Positions 1 through 7,542 of a stretch of 64,000 nt of DNA are shown piece by piece. Positions within the stretch are counted from its first letter, which is position 1, and every line of letters starts with the position of its first letter. Position numbers and translations under genes: made by a program. The notes under the pieces were generated by a model, which was not told where the DNA came from, did no database searches, and worked only from the letters and a program-made list of their open reading frames with translations. Source of the stretch: Terrisporobacter petrolearius (GTDB lineage Bacteria > Bacillota > Clostridia > Peptostreptococcales > Peptostreptococcaceae); assembly GCF_032598785.1 (NCBI RefSeq), contig NZ_CP102984.1. One strand, written 5' to 3'.

Positions 1-1943
1 TCTTAAGTTTAAATAATAAAGAAAGGCTAAAGTATAGATTATATGAGATAATTAAAGATAACTTCAGCGATATTACAAAATCAGAGGTATTTAGTGCAGT
101 TGATAAAGCAACAAAAGAAGAAACTAATTTTAAAAATGAAGTAAGAAAAGCAGGAGAAGATGCACTAAAATATATAGATGAAAATAACTTAAAAGGGATT
201 GTTTTAGCAGGTAGGCCTTATCATTTAGATCCAGAAATTAATCATGGAATACCTGAATTAATTAACTCTTTAGATATGGCAGTATTTACAGAAGATAGTA
301 TTTGTCATCTTGCTAATTTGGATAGACCTCTTCGCGTTGTAGATCAGTGGGTATATCATTCAAGGCTATATAAGTCTGCATCTTTTGTAAGAAACTTTGA
401 TAATTTAGAGCTAGTTCAGCTAAACTCTTTTGGATGTGGCTTAGATGCGGTAACTACAGAACAGGTGGAAGAGATTTTAAGTGAAAAATCTAAAATTTAT
501 ACGGTTATAAAAATAGATGAAGGTAATAACTTGGGAGCAGCAAAAATAAGACTGAGATCTTTAAAAGCTGCAATGAAAGAAAGAGAAGAAAATAATATAA
601 AAGCAGAAAATATAGAAGTTAAGAAGATACCTTATGTTAAAAATACAAAGCTTAATATGAAACATACTTTACTTGCACCTCAAATGTCTCCTGTACACTT
701 TCAATTTTTACAAGAGGCTTTTAATTCTTGTGGGTGGAATTTAGTAATACTTCAAGATACTAATAGAGAAGTAATAGAAGAAGGCCTAAAATATGTACAT
801 AATGATGCTTGTTATCCAGCGATAATTGTAATAGGTCAATTAATAAAGGCTTTAAAGTCAGGGGAATATGATTTAAGCAATACATCTGTAGCTATTACTC
901 AAACAGGTGGGGGATGTAGGGCAACTAATTATATAGGCTTCTTAAGAAAGGGACTATATGAGGCAGGTTTTAAGGATATACCAGTTATATCTCTAAGTGT
1001 AAATAATATGGAGAATAATGGTGTAATGGATAATATATCATTAAAACTAATTCATAGAACTATTATGAGTGCCATTTATGGAGATTTATTAATGAAGGTA
1101 GTATACAGGGTAAGGCCTTATGAAGCTGTAAAAGGAAGCACCAATAAGCTTTACGATAAATGGGTAATTAAATGCAAAGAATCTTTAAAAAATGGTAGAT
1201 TCTCAGAGTTTAAAAACAACATAAGAAATATAGTAAAAGACTTTGATAATTTAGAAGTATTAAATATAACTAAACCACGTGTAGGATTAGTAGGTGAAAT
1301 TTTGGTTAAATTTCATCCAACAGCAAATAATAATATTGTAGATGTATTGGAAAAAGAAGGTGCAGAAGCGGTAATGCCAGAACTTATTAATTTTTTTACT
1401 GCTTGGTCTGTAAACACTCTTTTTAAAAGTAAATATTTAGAAGGAAGTAAGAAATCAACAATAGGAGCTAAGATATTTATTAAAATTGCTAACTTTTATC
1501 AAAAAACTTATATAAAATCATTAAAAGAAAGTAAAAGATTTTCTACTCCAAAAGATATTAGAGATCTGGCAAAAAAAGCATCAGAAGTAGTATCTCTTGG
1601 CAATCAAACAGGAGAAGGATGGCTATTGACAGGTGAAATGATAGAACTTATAGAAGATGATGTGAAAAATGTTATCTGCATGCAACCTTTTGGATGTTTA
1701 CCAAATCATATAATTGGTAAAGGATCTATTAAGGAATTAAAAAGAAGATATAAGGATGCAAATATAATTCCAATAGATTATGACCCATCAGCAAGTGAAG
1801 TAAATCAAATAAATAGAATAAAATTAATGTTATCAAAGGCATTTAATACAATGAATAAAAATGAAATGACTAAAATAGATATTAATGATTATAAATCTGA
1901 AGAGCCAAAAGAAAATAAAAAGGAATGTTTAGTTAAATGCTAA
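1..1943 (+). CDS. 2-hydroxyacyl-CoA dehydratase activase-like protein, C-terminal part (5' end outside window)
   Basis: The reading frame is open from base 3, so this is the 3' part of a longer gene and not a gene beginning at the first internal ATG. The motif GRPYHLDPEINHGIPE near the visible start is typical of the DUF2229 part of the large HgdC/BadF-type activase fusions. Those proteins are usually over 1,400 residues and combine ASKHA ATPase domains with a dehydratase-like region. Several Cys (in QTGGGCRATNY and QPFGCLPNHI) resemble Fe-S ligand positions of that region. The family is thought to help reductive activation of radical dehydratases, but the exact substrate of this branch is unknown. 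No dehydratase subunits are visible next to it. A strong terminator follows. Confidence 0.8.
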   Translation, partial: LSLNNKERLKYRLYEIIKDNFSDITKSEVFSAVDKATKEETNFKNEVRKAGEDALKYIDENNLKGIVLAGRPYHLDPEINHGIPELINSLDMAVFTEDSICHLANLDRPLRVVDQWVYHSRLYKSASFVRNFDNLELVQLNSFGCGLDAVTTEQVEEILSEKSKIYTVIKIDEGNNLGAAKIRLRSLKAAMKEREENNIKAENIEVKKIPYVKNTKLNMKHTLLAPQMSPVHFQFLQEAFNSCGWNLVILQDTNREVIEEGLKYVHNDACYPAIIVIGQLIKALKSGEYDLSNTSVAITQTGGGCRATNYIGFLRKGLYEAGFKDIPVISLSVNNMENNGVMDNISLKLIHRTIMSAIYGDLLMKVVYRVRPYEAVKGSTNKLYDKWVIKCKESLKNGRFSEFKNNIRNIVKDFDNLEVLNITKPRVGLVGEILVKFHPTANNNIVDVLEKEGAEAVMPELINFFTAWSVNTLFKSKYLEGSKKSTIGAKIFIKIANFYQKTYIKSLKESKRFSTPKDIRDLAKKASEVVSLGNQTGEGWLLTGEMIELIEDDVKNVICMQPFGCLPNHIIGKGSIKELKRRYKDANIIPIDYDPSASEVNQINRIKLMLSKAFNTMNKNEMTKIDINDYKSEEPKENKKECLVKC

Positions 1944-1950
1944 GTATCTA

Positions 1951-1986
1951 GAACAGATTAGAGTTATTTCTAATCTGTTCTTGTAT
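1951..1986 (+). terminator. Rho-independent terminator of the activase-like gene
   Basis: A perfect 12-bp stem (1951-1962 with 1969-1980) closes a 6-base loop and is followed by a T-rich stretch, directly after the stop codon. Confidence 0.85.
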
Positions 1987-2024
1987 ATAAAATAGAATTT
2001 TATCAACAATGAATATATTTATTA

Positions 2025-2033
2025 TGATATAAT
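2025..2033 (+). promoter_or_regulatory. Extended -10 promoter element before the HEPN gene
   Basis: TGATATAAT (TG-n-TATAAT) lies about 34 bases before the start codon at 2067, and the Shine-Dalgarno AAAAGGTGG lies between them. The -35 region is weak, as is usual for extended -10 promoters. This would drive both the HEPN gene and the selenoprotein gene. Confidence 0.5.
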
Positions 2034-2066
2034 GAAATTCAATATATTAGAAAAGGTGGAGTAGTT

Positions 2067-3386
2067 ATGAAATCACTTAAAGATGCTATATCTTTAGATT
2101 ATTTGGATTATGATGTAAGCGAAGATATTAGTATCCATGAAGGAAGATTTTGTGTTTACTTATATAATAAAAAATATAAATGCTACGGAAAAGTATTTTA
2201 TAAAATGACCACTCCTATGTCTATAAATTTTAAAGGAAAAGTTTTATCAAGGAAGGATTATGATGTAGATATAACGCTAGATTATGATAACGCTATATTA
2301 GAAGTTTATGGTTATAAACCAATAAATGTAACTGTAGCACTATCTAGTGATTTATTCTTAGAAGGTTATATTAACGATGGATATATTAAGTCTAAAAATT
2401 ATTTTGTAGATAGTATAGACTTTTATATAGTAAATCTTGATAGATATTCAGGAAAACTTATAATGCATGAAGATAAGTTATTTGCTGGGAGGATGGAGTT
2501 TAATATAGGGGATTTAGAAGTAACTATTGATAAAAGATATGATTTTACAAAGGAATTAAATCGTGAACTAAAAGATAAATCTGGAACTATAATTACCCAC
2601 ATCGGAAGAATGAAAAAGAAAGACAACAGCCTATTTAAGACAAACAATATAAACGATGTGTTGGATAACATATCTATGGCACTTAGCTTTATGTGTGGAA
2701 GATATGTTGATATATGCATCGTTAAAGGGTATGAGCTTAATAATAATATATTTAGACTATGTAGAGAATGTATAGTAAGTCCTTTTAGATTTGTACCTAA
2801 TTGGAAGGATACCATAGCTAATAACCATAATATAGAAAAATATATGACGTTAATGTGTAAAAGACTAAATGATTTGTATTATGGACATGCTATTAAACAA
2901 GTTATTGATTGGTATATAGAAACATTGGGTAATACTACAATTGAAAATAATATTATTTCCATGCAAATTGCACTAGAAACTTTATCTTATGTGGTTTTAG
3001 TTGAGCAACAAAAGATTTTAAGTGATGAGGAATTTGATGATAACTCATCATCCACAAATATTAGAATGTTACTCAATAGCTGCAAAATTCCTACAGGCAA
3101 GGAAGATCTTAACTTATTTGATGAATATATTCAAAGCAAATTTTTAGATGGAGTAGATTTAATTATTTACTTCAGAAATAAAATAGTTCATCCAAGTAGA
3201 AAAAGGAACAGAGCAACTCTTCATGTGGAGGATATGTGGAATATAATTCAAATTGCCATCAGATATGTTGAATTGGTTATGCTACATTTAATAAACTACA
3301 AAGGTGAATACTCCAATAGATTGAAGGAAAGATCTTATGGAGAAGTGGAATTGGTGCCGTGGAACTTTTATGACAGGAAGGAATAA
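2067..3386 (+). CDS. HEPN-domain protein, ApeA-like candidate RNase/defence protein
   Basis: The 439-residue protein has a beta-rich N-terminal half (about residues 25-170) and an alpha-helical C-terminal domain. The latter carries FRNKIVHP, in which Arg370 and His375 form the Rx4H motif of catalytic HEPN ribonucleases. This order (beta-rich domain, then HEPN) resembles ApeA-type proteins, some of which act in anti-phage abortive infection by cutting RNA. I recognise the HEPN motif with fair confidence; the ApeA link and any defence role are inference. The start is set by AAAAGGTGG before the ATG. The stop codon is followed after only 4 bases by the start of the Spx/ArsC-like gene, so the two are co-transcribed and probably translationally coupled. 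Confidence 0.55.
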   Translation: MKSLKDAISLDYLDYDVSEDISIHEGRFCVYLYNKKYKCYGKVFYKMTTPMSINFKGKVLSRKDYDVDITLDYDNAILEVYGYKPINVTVALSSDLFLEGYINDGYIKSKNYFVDSIDFYIVNLDRYSGKLIMHEDKLFAGRMEFNIGDLEVTIDKRYDFTKELNRELKDKSGTIITHIGRMKKKDNSLFKTNNINDVLDNISMALSFMCGRYVDICIVKGYELNNNIFRLCRECIVSPFRFVPNWKDTIANNHNIEKYMTLMCKRLNDLYYGHAIKQVIDWYIETLGNTTIENNIISMQIALETLSYVVLVEQQKILSDEEFDDNSSSTNIRMLLNSCKIPTGKEDLNLFDEYIQSKFLDGVDLIIYFRNKIVHPSRKRNRATLHVEDMWNIIQIAIRYVELVMLHLINYKGEYSNRLKERSYGEVELVPWNFYDRKE

Positions 3387-3390
3387 CAAT

Positions 3391-3741
3391 ATGAAACTTT
3401 ATGGATACAAAAAATGATCTACAGCAAGAAAAGCCAAGAATTGGCTTAAAGAAAATAATATAAACTTTGAAGAAATAGATTTGGTAGATACACCACCCAC
3501 AAAAGAAGAAATGAAAAAAATTTATGAAGAAAGTGGACATGAGTTAAAAAAATTCTTTAATACAAGTGGGGTAAAATATAGAGAATTAGGACTTAAAGAA
3601 GTGTTAAAGACTGCAAGTGAAGATGAAATGCTTGACATACTTGTAAGTGATGGAAAACTTATAAAAAGACCTTTATTAGTAAATAATAAAAAAGTTTTAA
3701 TTGGTTTTAAAGAAAATGAATATAAAGAAAACTTATTATAA
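3391..3741 (+). CDS. Probable selenoprotein: Spx/ArsC (YffB) family thioredoxin-fold reductase with Sec at position 9
   Basis: Reading from the ATG at 3391 (Shine-Dalgarno AGGAAGGA upstream) gives MKLYGYKK, then an in-frame TGA at 3415-3417, then STARKAKNWL and an uninterrupted frame to the TAA at 3741 (116 residues counting Sec). In ArsC/Spx/YffB proteins the catalytic Cys sits exactly at this place (Y-x-x-C-S-T-x-R-K-A). The UGA therefore replaces the redox Cys, and the second Cys of CxxC is Ala, as in the many one-Cys members of the family. The later KRPLLV segment is the conserved family Arg-Pro region. A SECIS-like hairpin lies at the correct distance. Automatic annotation would start at a later in-frame codon (3481) and lose the active site. 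The alternative is a pseudogene with a TGT/TGC to TGA mutation, but the hairpin and otherwise clean frame argue against this. Confidence 0.75.
3431..3447 (+). promoter_or_regulatory. Bacterial SECIS-like hairpin
   Basis: A perfect 7-bp stem (AAGCCAA 3431-3437 with TTGGCTT 3441-3447) closes a GAA loop. The loop starts 20 bases after the UGA (3415-3417) and its first base is G. Known bacterial SECIS elements need a hairpin just downstream of UGA with the apical loop about 16-37 bases away and a G in one of the first loop positions; all three hold here. Confidence 0.7.
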
Positions 3742-3745
3742 TTAT

Positions 3746-3784
3746 AAATCTCCTTTGATTAATTTCAAAGGAGATTTTTTACAT
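3746..3784 (+). terminator. Rho-independent terminator
   Basis: AAATCTCCTTTGA pairs with TCAAAGGAGATTT around a short loop and is followed by a T run, just after the selenoprotein gene. It ends the HEPN-selenoprotein operon. Confidence 0.85.
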
Positions 3785-3869
3785 TTAAGGAAATTATAGT
3801 TAAGTTTACGCTGTTGATAAACTCTGGAATCAAGTTATATCAAGTCATTTAGGAAATGTAAAAATGTAT

Positions 3870-3936
3870 TTTTGAGCAAGGTCGTTGCCTGAAGCGATAG
3901 CGAAGGCATCTCGTTGGCGACATGAGCGAAGCGAAT
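3870..3936 (+). other. GC-richer intergenic island, unknown
   Basis: In the 3742-4044 gap this stretch stands out from its AT-rich surroundings by repeated GCGA/GCGAAG words. It can form small hairpins, for example TGCCT with AGGCA around GAAGCGATAGCGA. No convincing open frame or known RNA family is seen. It could be a remnant of a small mobile sequence or an RNA element. Confidence 0.25.
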
Positions 3937-3943
3937 TTTTTAG

Positions 3944-4020
3944 TTGACAAGGAGTAACAAAATGGTTAATATATGTATATAATAAATATACACAGTTATA
4001 AACACTTATATACATATATT
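3944..4020 (+). promoter_or_regulatory. Promoter and operator region of the GntR-ABC operon
   Basis: TTGACA (3944-3949), a 17-base spacer and TAATAT (3967-3972) form a near-consensus sigma-A promoter. Over the expected transcription start lies TGTATATAATAAATATACA (3974-3992), an inverted repeat of the type bound by YtrA-subfamily GntR repressors. A larger perfect 15-bp inverted repeat (3968-3982 with 4006-4020) surrounds it. Autorepression by the first gene of the operon is the natural reading. Confidence 0.7.
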
Positions 4021-4044
4021 ATATATGAAAGGAGGTAATAACAG

Positions 4045-4419
4045 TTGAATATAATTATAAGTAACTCTTCAGCAGTGCCACTTTATGAACAAATTCAAAA
4101 TCAAATTAAGTCACAGATTTTAAGTGGAGATTTATGTAGTGAGGAATTACTACCATCTATAAGATCTTTGGCTAAAGAATTAAAAGTAAGTATAATCACT
4201 ACAAAAAGAGCTTATGAAGAATTAGAAAAGGAAGGATACATACAAACTGTTGCAGGTAAAGGTAGTTATGTATGTAGTCAAAGTACAGAAAGATTAAAAG
4301 AAGCCGCAATATTTGAGATGGAAAGTAAGTTAGAAGAAATAATTCTAGGTGCTAAAAAGATGGGAATAAAAGTAGAAGATTTTATGGAAATTATAAAAAG
4401 TATTTATGAGGAGGTTTAA
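4045..4419 (+). CDS. GntR-family (YtrA-type) transcriptional regulator
   Basis: This 124-residue protein has an N-terminal winged helix (PLYEQIQNQIKSQILSGDL, then LLPSIRSLAKELKVS) and only a short helical C-terminal tail, the layout of the YtrA subfamily that controls ABC transporter operons. It starts with TTG at 4045, placed by a full GGAGGT Shine-Dalgarno. The ABC ATPase starts 2 bases after its stop and the permease follows, so it very probably senses a signal and represses its own operon through the palindromes at 3968-4020. The inducing signal (cell-wall antibiotics in known relatives) is not visible from sequence. Confidence 0.85.
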   Translation: MNIIISNSSAVPLYEQIQNQIKSQILSGDLCSEELLPSIRSLAKELKVSIITTKRAYEELEKEGYIQTVAGKGSYVCSQSTERLKEAAIFEMESKLEEIILGAKKMGIKVEDFMEIIKSIYEEV

Positions 4420-4421
4420 AA

Positions 4422-5279
4422 ATGAATGCAATTGAAATTAATAATTTAAGAAAAGATTTTGATAATTTTTCTTTAAAAATAGAAGATTTAAAAATACCAA
4501 AAGGTTTTGTTACAGGATTTATCGGACCAAATGGATCTGGCAAAACAACTACAATTAAACTAATACTTAGCATGTTAAAAAAAGACAGTGGAAGTGTTAA
4601 ATTATTTAACAAAGAATATGAAGGTGATGATTTATCTCTAAAAGAGAACATAGGATATGTGGGGGAATTTAATGGATATTTACAAGAATCAAAATTAAGT
4701 AGGATAAAAAAATCTCTTTGTTTGTTTTATAAAAATTGGGATGAAAAACTTTATAATAGATATATAAACGAATTTGAATTAGATGAAAATAAAATTTATA
4801 AAGAGTTATCTAAAGGTCAGCAAAAAAAATTTGAAATAGTAATGACTTTATCTCATCGTCCTAAAATAATTATAATGGATGAGCCTACAGCTAATCTGGA
4901 TCCTTTAGTTAGAAATGAAGTACTAGAAATGTTACAAGAAAGAATTGAAGAAGATAATGCTACAGTATTTTTCTCAACTCACATAACTAGTGACTTGGAT
5001 AAAATAGGGGATTATTTAGTATTTATTTATAAAGGGGAAATTTTCTTAGCTGATGATAAAGATAGCATTTTACAAAATCATATTATAGTAAAAGGAAATA
5101 ATGAATTGTTACAAAAAGAAACAAAGGATATATTTATATCAGTTAATAAAAATAGCTTTGGATTTGAAGGATTAGTAAAAAATAAAGAAAAAGCCTATGA
5201 GTTATTTGGTGAAGAGGCAGTTTATGACAAGCCTAACTTGGAAGATATATTAACTTATTATACAAGGGGGAACAAGTAA
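4422..5279 (+). CDS. ABC transporter ATP-binding protein
   Basis: This 285-residue cytoplasmic ATPase has Walker A GPNGSGKTT (Lys41), a signature region LSKGQQKKFEI (K replaces the usual G of LSGGQ), Walker B IIIMDEPTANLDP and the switch His in FFSTHIT. The C-terminal extension after the ATPase core is usual for ABC-2 type exporters of the BcrA/YtrB kind. Its stop codon overlaps the start of the permease gene by one base (TAATG), showing tight translational coupling. It supplies energy for the adjacent small permease; the substrate is unknown, possibly an antibiotic or lipid-linked compound. Confidence 0.9.
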   Translation: MNAIEINNLRKDFDNFSLKIEDLKIPKGFVTGFIGPNGSGKTTTIKLILSMLKKDSGSVKLFNKEYEGDDLSLKENIGYVGEFNGYLQESKLSRIKKSLCLFYKNWDEKLYNRYINEFELDENKIYKELSKGQQKKFEIVMTLSHRPKIIIMDEPTANLDPLVRNEVLEMLQERIEEDNATVFFSTHITSDLDKIGDYLVFIYKGEIFLADDKDSILQNHIIVKGNNELLQKETKDIFISVNKNSFGFEGLVKNKEKAYELFGEEAVYDKPNLEDILTYYTRGNK

Positions 5280-5920
5280 TGAGAAATATAATGAATTTAG
5301 TGAATTTAAGCTTTAATAATTTTCTTTCAGTTAAGAAAATGGCTTTATTTACATTGGTTGCATTTGGCGGGGCATCTTTAATCAATCCTAGCTTTTCAAC
5401 TATGCTAATGGGGATGATTACTTATGTTATAGCATATCAAACTATGGCATATGAGGATTCCTATGGAATAGATTATATGATTTCTCACTTACCTGTTACA
5501 AAGAATGAATATGTTATTTCTAGATATATTTTCTGTATATTTACCATTGTTGGAGCTAGCATACTATGTTCTTTAATATTTTTTATATCTAATAAAGCAA
5601 ATTTAGTTGATTTAAGTAGAATTGATTATAAAATGATTTTGTATATTGGTATAATAAGCGCCGTTATTTTAGTATCAGTATTAATTCCCGTTTTGTTATA
5701 TTTTGGAATGAAAAAGGGTAGAATGGCAATGATATTTATCTTTATGATTATTGTGATGATACCGTCTTTCGCTGTTGATGATATGCAATCAGTCATAAAA
5801 ATACTTAACAAATTAAGTGAAGTAAATATTAATCTTTTTAGTGGAATATTAACAATTTTAATATTATTTATTTCATATTTTATTACAAAATTTTTATATG
5901 AGAAAAAAGAAGTAGTCTAA
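5279..5920 (+). CDS. ABC-2 type permease subunit
   Basis: The 213-residue protein is almost wholly hydrophobic, with about six predicted membrane helices (for example GASILCSLIFFI, ILYIGIISAVILVSVLIPVLLYF, and a C-terminal ILTILILFISYFI). It partners the ATPase encoded just before, with overlapping stop and start codons. It is short for an ABC-2 permease but matches those in YtrA-type GntR operons. The motif MAYEDSYGIDYMISHLPV is typical of small Firmicute ABC-2 permeases. Substrate unknown. Confidence 0.85.
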   Translation: MRNIMNLVNLSFNNFLSVKKMALFTLVAFGGASLINPSFSTMLMGMITYVIAYQTMAYEDSYGIDYMISHLPVTKNEYVISRYIFCIFTIVGASILCSLIFFISNKANLVDLSRIDYKMILYIGIISAVILVSVLIPVLLYFGMKKGRMAMIFIFMIIVMIPSFAVDDMQSVIKILNKLSEVNINLFSGILTILILFISYFITKFLYEKKEVV

Positions 5921-5923
5921 TTT

Positions 5924-5962
5924 AAAAAAGCATGATAAATAAATTTTTATCATGCTTTTTTA
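5924..5962. terminator. Bidirectional terminator between convergent operons
   Basis: AAAAAGCATGATAAA pairs with TTTATCATGCTTTTT. The A run on the left and T run on the right allow it to end both the ABC operon (+) and the first permease (-). Confidence 0.85.
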
Positions 5963-5972
5963 TGTTTTTAAT

Positions 5973-7316
5973 TTAAGTGGTTTTATCATTATCATTATTT
6001 ACTTGTTTTTGGGCCAAAGAATAAAGAGGAAGACCGATTAAAGTAATAACTACTCCTCCTAAGGATATTAAGGTATTTTCCATGCCGGCAAATAATAGTT
6101 GATTTACGACGACGAATAAACCTCCAGCAATAGCTATTATTGGTATTACTGGATATAAAGGAACCTTGTATGGTCTATTTAATTCAGGTTGTCTTTGTCT
6201 TAGCAAAATCACACCTATAAATGTTAATACGTAAAAAGACCAAATTGCAAACATAGATAAGTCAGTTAATAAGTTAAATTGACCAGATAAAGCATAAAGA
6301 GCTGATAAAATACCCATTACTATAGTTGCATTTCCAGGTACTCCACTTTTATTTAATGAACCGTAATATTTGTAACCTGGTATAGATTTTTGTTGACCTA
6401 AAGTATAAAGAACCCTTGGAGCAGTCAATAAATAACCATTAATACAACCAAACACAGAAATCAAAATACCTGTAGTTATAAGTTTTCCACCAATAGGTCC
6501 GAATATTACTTCTGCTACTGCAGAAGCTGGGGAATCAAAATTTGCCAACTTACTGGCTGGCAAGACCCATAAATAAGCAACATTTATTATGATATAAACA
6601 ACCATAACAAAAGCTAAACCACCAACAATAGCCTTTGGTAGGTCTTTACCAGGATTTTTCATTTCTCCAGCTATAGCACCAACATTAATCCATCCATCGT
6701 AAGCAAATAATATAGCAATCAATAATTGGCCTATAATAGAAACAGTAGATACACCGGGGCCTACTAAAGGAGAAGTTATAGCATTATTTCCATTACCATT
6801 TATAAAACCAAAGATAATTATTAGTATAAGAGGAATTAATTTACAAACTGTAGCAATTATTTGGATAAGTCCCGTTGTCTTGGAGCTTAGAGTATTTAAA
6901 ATACTTACAAGTAAAATAACACCTAAAGTTATGGGAACTATTAAATTTTTGTTTCCTATTAGTGTTGCACTTTGGTTGCCAAACATAACTGCCAGTGCAG
7001 CTACCGTAGCAGGAAAAAATAAGGCACATTGCATCCATCCTGTTAAAACACCGAGTTTTTTGCCATAAATTTCTTCAATATAAATCATCATGCCACCTGT
7101 TTTTGGAATAGCAGCAGAAACTTCTGCTGCAGTAAGACCGGCAGTTATTGTTATAACTCCAGCTACTAACCAGGCTATTATACCAAGGCCGGGTTCTCCG
7201 CCAGTTAAAGTGTAAACAGCTTGGGGTTTAAAAAATACTCCACCACCAATAACCATACCAATAACTGTAGATAAAGCAGCAGTAAGACCTAAATTTTTTT
7301 GTAATTTCTGACTCAT
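5973..7316 (-). CDS. APC-superfamily amino acid permease (SteT/LAT-like), copy 1
   Basis: This 447-residue protein has about 12 hydrophobic helices. The N-terminal GLTAALSTVIGMVIGGGVFFKP includes the G-x-G-G-G-x-F unwound-helix substrate motif of APC transporters, and ILFAYDGWINVGAIAGEMKNP is the helix-6 region of the LAT/SteT group. It probably exchanges or imports neutral amino acids at the cytoplasmic membrane. It is about 70% identical by eye to the next gene, so the pair arose by tandem duplication. It starts with ATG after AAAGGAAATT. The nearby alanine racemase suggests alanine or serine as a substrate, which is inference. Confidence 0.9.
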   Translation of the reverse strand: MSQKLQKNLGLTAALSTVIGMVIGGGVFFKPQAVYTLTGGEPGLGIIAWLVAGVITITAGLTAAEVSAAIPKTGGMMIYIEEIYGKKLGVLTGWMQCALFFPATVAALAVMFGNQSATLIGNKNLIVPITLGVILLVSILNTLSSKTTGLIQIIATVCKLIPLILIIIFGFINGNGNNAITSPLVGPGVSTVSIIGQLLIAILFAYDGWINVGAIAGEMKNPGKDLPKAIVGGLAFVMVVYIIINVAYLWVLPASKLANFDSPASAVAEVIFGPIGGKLITTGILISVFGCINGYLLTAPRVLYTLGQQKSIPGYKYYGSLNKSGVPGNATIVMGILSALYALSGQFNLLTDLSMFAIWSFYVLTFIGVILLRQRQPELNRPYKVPLYPVIPIIAIAGGLFVVVNQLLFAGMENTLISLGGVVITLIGLPLYSLAQKQVNNDNDKTT

Positions 7317-7494
7317 AATCTAAATTTCCTTTCAAACATATTTTATAAATGAAAATTATAAATTAAACAAAAATGCTAATGTGTAAAATTACTCAGATTT
7401 AATTGTAGGTAATTTAATTATTCAAATTATATATTAATATTTGTAAAAGGATATTTTTTATGTATTTATGAAAAATTAAAATTTATTTCTTGTA

Positions 7495-7535
7495 TTAAAA
7501 AAGCCTTCTTCAATAAATATGAAGAAAGCTCTTTT
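7495..7535 (-). terminator. Terminator of permease copy 2
   Basis: Read on the minus strand, AGCTTTCTTCA pairs with TGAAGAAGGCT and is followed by six T. It separates the two permease genes and would reduce read-through from copy 2 into copy 1. Confidence 0.65.
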
Positions 7536-7542
7536 ATTTTTA

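Noticed and set aside
276..1943. The activase-like gene starting at the ATG at 276
   Set aside because: The frame is open to the window edge and the upstream translation contains the family motif GRPYHLDPEINHGIPE, so the gene begins outside.
3481..3741. Start of the Spx/ArsC-like protein at the TTG at 3481
   Set aside because: This start has no ribosome site and removes the conserved N-terminal active site; the frame upstream of the UGA matches the family, so the ATG at 3391 is preferred.
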